A DNA stretch of 64,000 bases from an uncultured Pseudomonas sp. (GTDB taxonomy: Bacteria > Pseudomonadota > Gammaproteobacteria > Pseudomonadales > Pseudomonadaceae), in the NCBI RefSeq assembly GCF_943846705.1, contig NZ_OX044366.1:3348001-3412000 (forward strand), read 5' to 3'. Each line of letters opens with the position of its first letter. Within the stretch, counting starts at the first letter, position 1. The notes below the pieces were generated by a model, which worked only from the letters and a program-made list of their open reading frames with translations, searched no databases and had not been told where the DNA came from. Positions 60,761-64,000 of the stretch are shown here, one piece after another. The position numbers and the translations under genes are program-made.

Positions 60761-61114
60761 TCAGCTACCGCGGTAGGTGGAGTAGCTGTAGGGCGAGATC
60801 AGCAGTGGCACGTGGTAATGCTCCTGCCCGGCGTCGATGCCAAAGCGCAGCACCACAACATCGAGAAACGCCTGCTCTGGCAATGTGACGCCGCGGGCGC
60901 GGTAATAATCGCCGGCGTGGAAGTGCAGCTGGTATACACCACTGCGGTAATCGTCACCTTGCAGTACGGGACCATCACAGCGGCCGTCGTGGTTGGTGAC
61001 GACAGTGTTGAGCAACTCAAGCTGAGTGCCTGCAACGCGGTACAGCTCGATTTTCAGCTCGCTGCCAGGGCAACCATGGGCAGCATCCAGTACGTGTGTG
61101 GTTAATCGTCCCAT
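60761..61114 (-). CDS. hiuH: 5-hydroxyisourate hydrolase (transthyretin-like)
   Basis: A 117-residue transthyretin-fold enzyme that hydrolyses 5-hydroxyisourate to OHCU in urate breakdown. It begins RLTTHVLDAAHGCPG, with the catalytic His of the THVLD motif, and ends YSTYRGS, the diagnostic C-terminal tetrapeptide. It has no signal peptide and should be cytoplasmic. It is divergent from puuE across 413 bp that contain two candidate operators. With UraD and PuuD it completes the urate-to-allantoin steps. Confidence 0.95.
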   Translation of the reverse strand: MGRLTTHVLDAAHGCPGSELKIELYRVAGTQLELLNTVVTNHDGRCDGPVLQGDDYRSGVYQLHFHAGDYYRARGVTLPEQAFLDVVVLRFGIDAGQEHYHVPLLISPYSYSTYRGS

Positions 61115-61264
61115 CGCTTATGGGCACCTGCGTAGATATGCCAACGCAGACACCGCACCTCCTCTACTTTTATTGAATTCGGCAGATTGATCGGGCCAAG
61201 CAGCCTCGGCTGAGCTGCAGCATAGCACGCTGAAAACAACAAATAAGACACTTTATTAAAAAAC

Positions 61265-61274
61265 TGTACACAAT
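61265..61274. promoter_or_regulatory. Candidate purine-cluster operator (hiuH side)
   Basis: TGTACACAAT, read as CTGT-AC-ACAAT, lies 151 bp upstream of the hiuH start. It is a one-mismatch relative of the site before the GntR gene. Confidence 0.4.
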
Positions 61275-61443
61275 AAGCCACATGTAATGCCTGTCTATCG
61301 CTGCGCAAACGAACCTCAGGCAGCTCATAAGTACCTATGATTACGGCAAATACCAGGCAATAGCTGATGCACTGAGCAGCACCCTAGATAAAGCAGAAGC
61401 CATAAAAATAAGTGATTTTTAGATTTACAAGATGCAATGTGTT

Positions 61444-61453
61444 TTGTATACAA
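61444..61453. promoter_or_regulatory. Candidate purine-cluster operator (puuE side)
   Basis: TTGTATACAA, a perfect palindrome identical to the one before the NCS2 permease gene, lies 75 bp upstream of the puuE start. Confidence 0.55.
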
Positions 61454-61527
61454 TTAGGCCATCACGGTCGCGCAACGGATTTACCCTTGCCCAATGACCG
61501 CCACACACAGCAAGAAGGAAGACTGCA

Positions 61528-62472
61528 GTGAGCGCTGACTACCCACGCGACCTGATCGGTTACGCCAACAACCCGCCCCACCCGCATTGGCCAAATGATG
61601 CGCGTATTGCCCTGTCGTTTGTCCTCAACTATGAGGAAGGCGGCGAGCGCAATGTGTTGCACGGCGACAAAGAATCCGAGGCCTTTCTCTCCGAGATGGT
61701 CTCCGCTCAGCCGCTGCAAGGTGCACGAAACATGAGCATGGAGTCGCTGTATGAATACGGCAGCCGTGCGGGCGTGTGGCGTTTGCTCAGGCTGTTCCAG
61801 AAGCACAATATTCCGCTGACCATCTTTGCCGTGGCCATGGCCGCGCAGCGTCACCCGGAAGTGATCAAGGCCATGGTCGCGGCGGGCTACGAGATTTGCA
61901 GCCACGGCTATCGCTGGATCGATTACCAGTACATGGACGAAGCGCAAGAGCGTGAGCACATGCACGAAGCTATTCGCATCCTCACCGAGCTGACCGGTGA
62001 GCGCCCAGTTGGCTGGTACACCGGGCGTACCGGTCCGAACACCCGCCGTCTGGTGCGCGAAGAAGGTGGCTTTTTGTATGACAGCGACACCTACGACGAT
62101 GACCTGCCCTACTGGGACCCTGCCAGCACCGCAGATAAACCGCACCTGGTGATCCCTTACACCCTAGACACCAATGACATGCGCTTCACCCAGGTGCAGG
62201 GCTTCAACACCGGCGATGACTTCTTCCATTACCTCAAAGACGCCTTCGATGTGCTCTACGCCGAAGGCGTAGCCGGCGCACCGAAGATGCTCACCATCGG
62301 CATGCACTGCCGCCTGCTCGGCCGCCCTGCGCGCATGGCAGCACTGGCACGCTTTATTGAATACGTGCAAAGCCACGAACAGGTCTGGTGCGCTCGTCGC
62401 GTCGACATAGCCAAACATTGGCATGCGACCCACCCCTTCACTCAGCCGGCTGGTAAGGAGCTCGCGCAATGA
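61528..62472 (+). CDS. puuE: Allantoinase PuuE (polysaccharide deacetylase fold)
   Basis: A 314-residue metal-independent allantoinase that hydrolyses allantoin to allantoate. It begins YPRDLIGYANNPPHPHWPN, typical of PuuE, with FVLNYEEGGERNVLHGD and EICSHGYRWIDYQ from the deacetylase-like barrel. This is unrelated to the amidohydrolase-type allantoinase. The start is a GTG with AAGGAAG upstream. It overlaps uraD by four bases, giving a coupled puuE-uraD unit. Confidence 0.94.
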   Translation: MSADYPRDLIGYANNPPHPHWPNDARIALSFVLNYEEGGERNVLHGDKESEAFLSEMVSAQPLQGARNMSMESLYEYGSRAGVWRLLRLFQKHNIPLTIFAVAMAAQRHPEVIKAMVAAGYEICSHGYRWIDYQYMDEAQEREHMHEAIRILTELTGERPVGWYTGRTGPNTRRLVREEGGFLYDSDTYDDDLPYWDPASTADKPHLVIPYTLDTNDMRFTQVQGFNTGDDFFHYLKDAFDVLYAEGVAGAPKMLTIGMHCRLLGRPARMAALARFIEYVQSHEQVWCARRVDIAKHWHATHPFTQPAGKELAQ

Positions 62473-62984
62473 ACCGTTTTCAAACCCTGACCCCGTCGAG
62501 CCTGAGCCGCGAAGCGTTCGTTAGCACCTTCGCCGACATTTATGAGCACTCGCCCTGGGTCGCCGAACAAGCTTTTGACCTCGGTCAGGACCCTAGCATT
62601 GATGAGGTTGACGGCTTGCATCAGCGCATGGCCAACCTGTTGCTCAGCGCCGATCACGCTGCCCAGCTGGCACTGATCAATGCGCACCCGGACCTCGCTG
62701 GCAAGGCCGCCGTGCAGGGTGAGTTGACCGCGTCCTCAACATCAGAGCAGGCCGGTGCTGGCATTCACGAATGCACGGCAGAAGAGTTTGTCCGCTTCAC
62801 CACGCTCAATGATGCCTACAAAGCCAAGTTCGGCTTCCCCTTCATCATGGCGGTGAAAGGCAGCAATCGGCACCAGATCCTCGCGGCGTTCGAGGAGCGT
62901 ATCCATAACGCCCCGGAGCAAGAGTTCGCCTGCGCACTGGCCGAAATCAACAAGATCGCGCTGTTCCGTCTGCAACAGTTGTAA
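62469..62984 (+). CDS. uraD: OHCU decarboxylase UraD
   Basis: A 171-residue enzyme that decarboxylates 2-oxo-4-hydroxy-4-carboxy-5-ureidoimidazoline to S-allantoin. The family His and Glu are in NAHPDLAGKAA and the C-terminal FPFIMAVKGSNRHQIL segment is diagnostic. It starts inside the puuE stop (ATGA). It sits between the HiuH step and allantoin, so hiuH, uraD and puuE are consecutive pathway enzymes. allA follows after 135 bp. Confidence 0.95.
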   Translation: MNRFQTLTPSSLSREAFVSTFADIYEHSPWVAEQAFDLGQDPSIDEVDGLHQRMANLLLSADHAAQLALINAHPDLAGKAAVQGELTASSTSEQAGAGIHECTAEEFVRFTTLNDAYKAKFGFPFIMAVKGSNRHQILAAFEERIHNAPEQEFACALAEINKIALFRLQQL

Positions 62985-63119
62985 GCCGTAACATCGAACA
63001 AGCTGCGCAGGCATCATGCGGGTTCTGTCAGGTGATTTGCTTACGACAGAGGCCACGCCGACACAAAGCCCACGCTTGGCAACAGGCATGGTTTATACGC
63101 AACCGATAAGAAGACCCAC

Positions 63120-63623
63120 ATGCGCAATTTGATCATTGAGCCCTTAAGCAAAGAAGCCTTCGCCCCCTTTGGTGATGTCATCGAAACCGCAGGCAGCGAA
63201 TTTTTCATGATCAACAACGGTTCGACTCGCCGCCATCACAAACTGGCCACGGTTGAAACCGCACAGCCCGACGATAAGGCGATCATCAGCATTTTCAGTG
63301 CCGAGCAAGTGCCGATGCCGCTGACTGTGCGCATGCTGGAACGACATCCGCTAGGCAGCCAGGCGTTTATCCCGCTGCTCGGCAACCCCTTTCTGATCGT
63401 GGTCGCGCCCGCTGGCGATGCACCTGTATCAGGGTTAGTCCGTGCCTTCCGTAGTAATGGTCGGCAAGGCATCAATTACCATCGCGGCGTTTGGCACCAC
63501 CCGGTGCTGACGATCGAAAAGCGGGATGACTTCCTGGTGGTTGATCGCAGTGGTTCTGGTAACAACTGCGATGAGCATTTCTTTACCGACGACGAGCTAC
63601 TGCTCCTCGCCCCCCACCAATAA
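63120..63623 (+). CDS. allA: Ureidoglycolate lyase
   Basis: A 167-residue cupin-fold enzyme that splits S-ureidoglycolate to glyoxylate and urea. It starts IIEPLSKEAFAPFGDVIE and has the typical GRQGINYHRGVWHHPV block, whose His residues line the active site, and the ending FTDDELLLLAP. The step from allantoate to ureidoglycolate (allantoicase) is not in the window. It follows uraD and precedes puuD on the same strand, giving the usual Pseudomonas order. Confidence 0.94.
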   Translation: MRNLIIEPLSKEAFAPFGDVIETAGSEFFMINNGSTRRHHKLATVETAQPDDKAIISIFSAEQVPMPLTVRMLERHPLGSQAFIPLLGNPFLIVVAPAGDAPVSGLVRAFRSNGRQGINYHRGVWHHPVLTIEKRDDFLVVDRSGSGNNCDEHFFTDDELLLLAPHQ

Positions 63624-63672
63624 GAGAAGCCCAGACTGACGGCGTGTCGGTACTGGGAAAGAGGTATTGATT

Positions 63673-64000
63673 GTGGAAGCACATTTGACTGAGTGGCTAA
63701 ACCTGAGCATTCGCTGGGTGCATATGATCACCGGCGTGGCCTGGATCGGCGCATCCTTCTACTTCGTCTGGCTGGAGAACAACCTCAACCGCAGCAACCC
63801 ACGGGATGGCCTGTCCGGCGACTTATGGGCGATCCACGGTGGCGGTATCTACCACCTGGAAAAATACAAACTGGCCCCACCGAAAATGCCGGAGAACCTG
63901 CACTGGTTCAAATGGGAAGCCTATTTCACCTGGCTGTCGGGCGTGGCCCTGATGCTGGTGGTGTACTACCTCAACCCAAGCCTGTATCTGGTCAAACCGG
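63673..64000 (+). CDS. puuD: Urate hydroxylase PuuD, N-terminal part (cut by window end)
   Basis: The first 109 residues of a membrane-bound cytochrome c-type urate oxidase. It begins VEAHLTEWLNLSIRWVHMITG (start codon GTG; shown here from V for clarity in part: HLTEWLNLSIRWVHM), with GVAWIGASFYFVWLENNL and WEAYFTWLSGVALMLVVYYL as the first helices. PuuD hydroxylates urate and passes electrons to a cytochrome instead of O2. AGAGGT lies upstream of the GTG. The gene runs past 64000, so the C-terminal haem domain is not seen. Confidence 0.9.
   Translation, partial: MEAHLTEWLNLSIRWVHMITGVAWIGASFYFVWLENNLNRSNPRDGLSGDLWAIHGGGIYHLEKYKLAPPKMPENLHWFKWEAYFTWLSGVALMLVVYYLNPSLYLVKP

Noticed and set aside
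1..64000. Search for tRNA and rRNA genes
   Set aside because: No cloverleaf or rRNA-like conserved stretch was recognised in any intergenic region.

Overview
This 64 kb window is chromosomal DNA of a Pseudomonas-like gammaproteobacterium. The grounds are the mexS-mexT-mexEF-oprN locus with its typical layout, a DUF2790 protein, the csiR-csiD-lhgO glutarate module, a NahR/NahG-type salicylate module, the gene order of the purine catabolism cluster, and a 28-bp chromosome-dimer-resolution (dif) site near 47.15 kb. The dif site implies that the window lies at or near the replication terminus, which fits its mosaic accessory content: remnants of IS5, IS1182, umuC and nahG, a group IIC intron and two tyrosine recombinases.

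Layout. 0-2.5 kb: DoxX, an NAD(P)-binding oxidoreductase, a divergent LysR regulator and a small tautomerase. 2.7-3.2 kb: IS5-type transposase remnant. 3.4-12.3 kb: a complete beta-oxidation-type module (IclR regulator and acyl-CoA dehydrogenase on the minus strand; enoyl-CoA hydratase, 3-hydroxyacyl-CoA dehydrogenase, thiolase and CaiB-type CoA-transferase on the plus strand), closed by a terminator and followed by etfBA. 12.9-15.6 kb: NCS1 permease and porin. 15.67-17.59 kb: group IIC intron placed directly behind the porin terminator. 17.8-29.5 kb: a two-subunit ATP-dependent lactamase/hydantoinase (HyuB, HyuA), an AraC-type regulator, CsiR, CsiD, LhgO, an omega-aminotransferase and a GabD/DavD-type semialdehyde dehydrogenase. 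29.5-34.0 kb: umuC remnant, an incomplete liv-type ABC transporter (M, G, F only), a chemoreceptor-like protein and a nahG scrap. 34.3-43.3 kb: salicylaldehyde dehydrogenase, an HlyD/DUF2955 efflux pair with LysR regulator, NahR, salicylate hydroxylase and an aromatic-acid MFS transporter. 43.3-47.2 kb: IS1182 remnant, two paralogous tyrosine recombinases (one apparently dead) and dif. 47.5-57.2 kb: a GltP-type symporter and the mexS/mexT/mexEF-oprN efflux locus. 57.3-64 kb: purine/urate catabolism (GntR regulator, NCS2 permease, LysE exporter, HiuH, PuuE, UraD, AllA and the start of PuuD).

The most interesting reading is that 3.4-29.5 kb is a cyclic-lactam (nylon-monomer type) catabolic locus. 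The porin and NCS1 permease would take up the lactam; HyuAB opens the ring with ATP to an omega-amino acid; the aminotransferase and semialdehyde dehydrogenase make a dicarboxylate. A C5 dicarboxylate (glutarate) is oxidised by CsiD and LhgO to 2-oxoglutarate, while a C6 dicarboxylate (adipate) is activated by the CaiB-type transferase and degraded by the beta-oxidation enzymes, with ETF taking the electrons, to succinyl-CoA and acetyl-CoA. This assignment rests on gene content and family knowledge; no substrate is proven by sequence alone.
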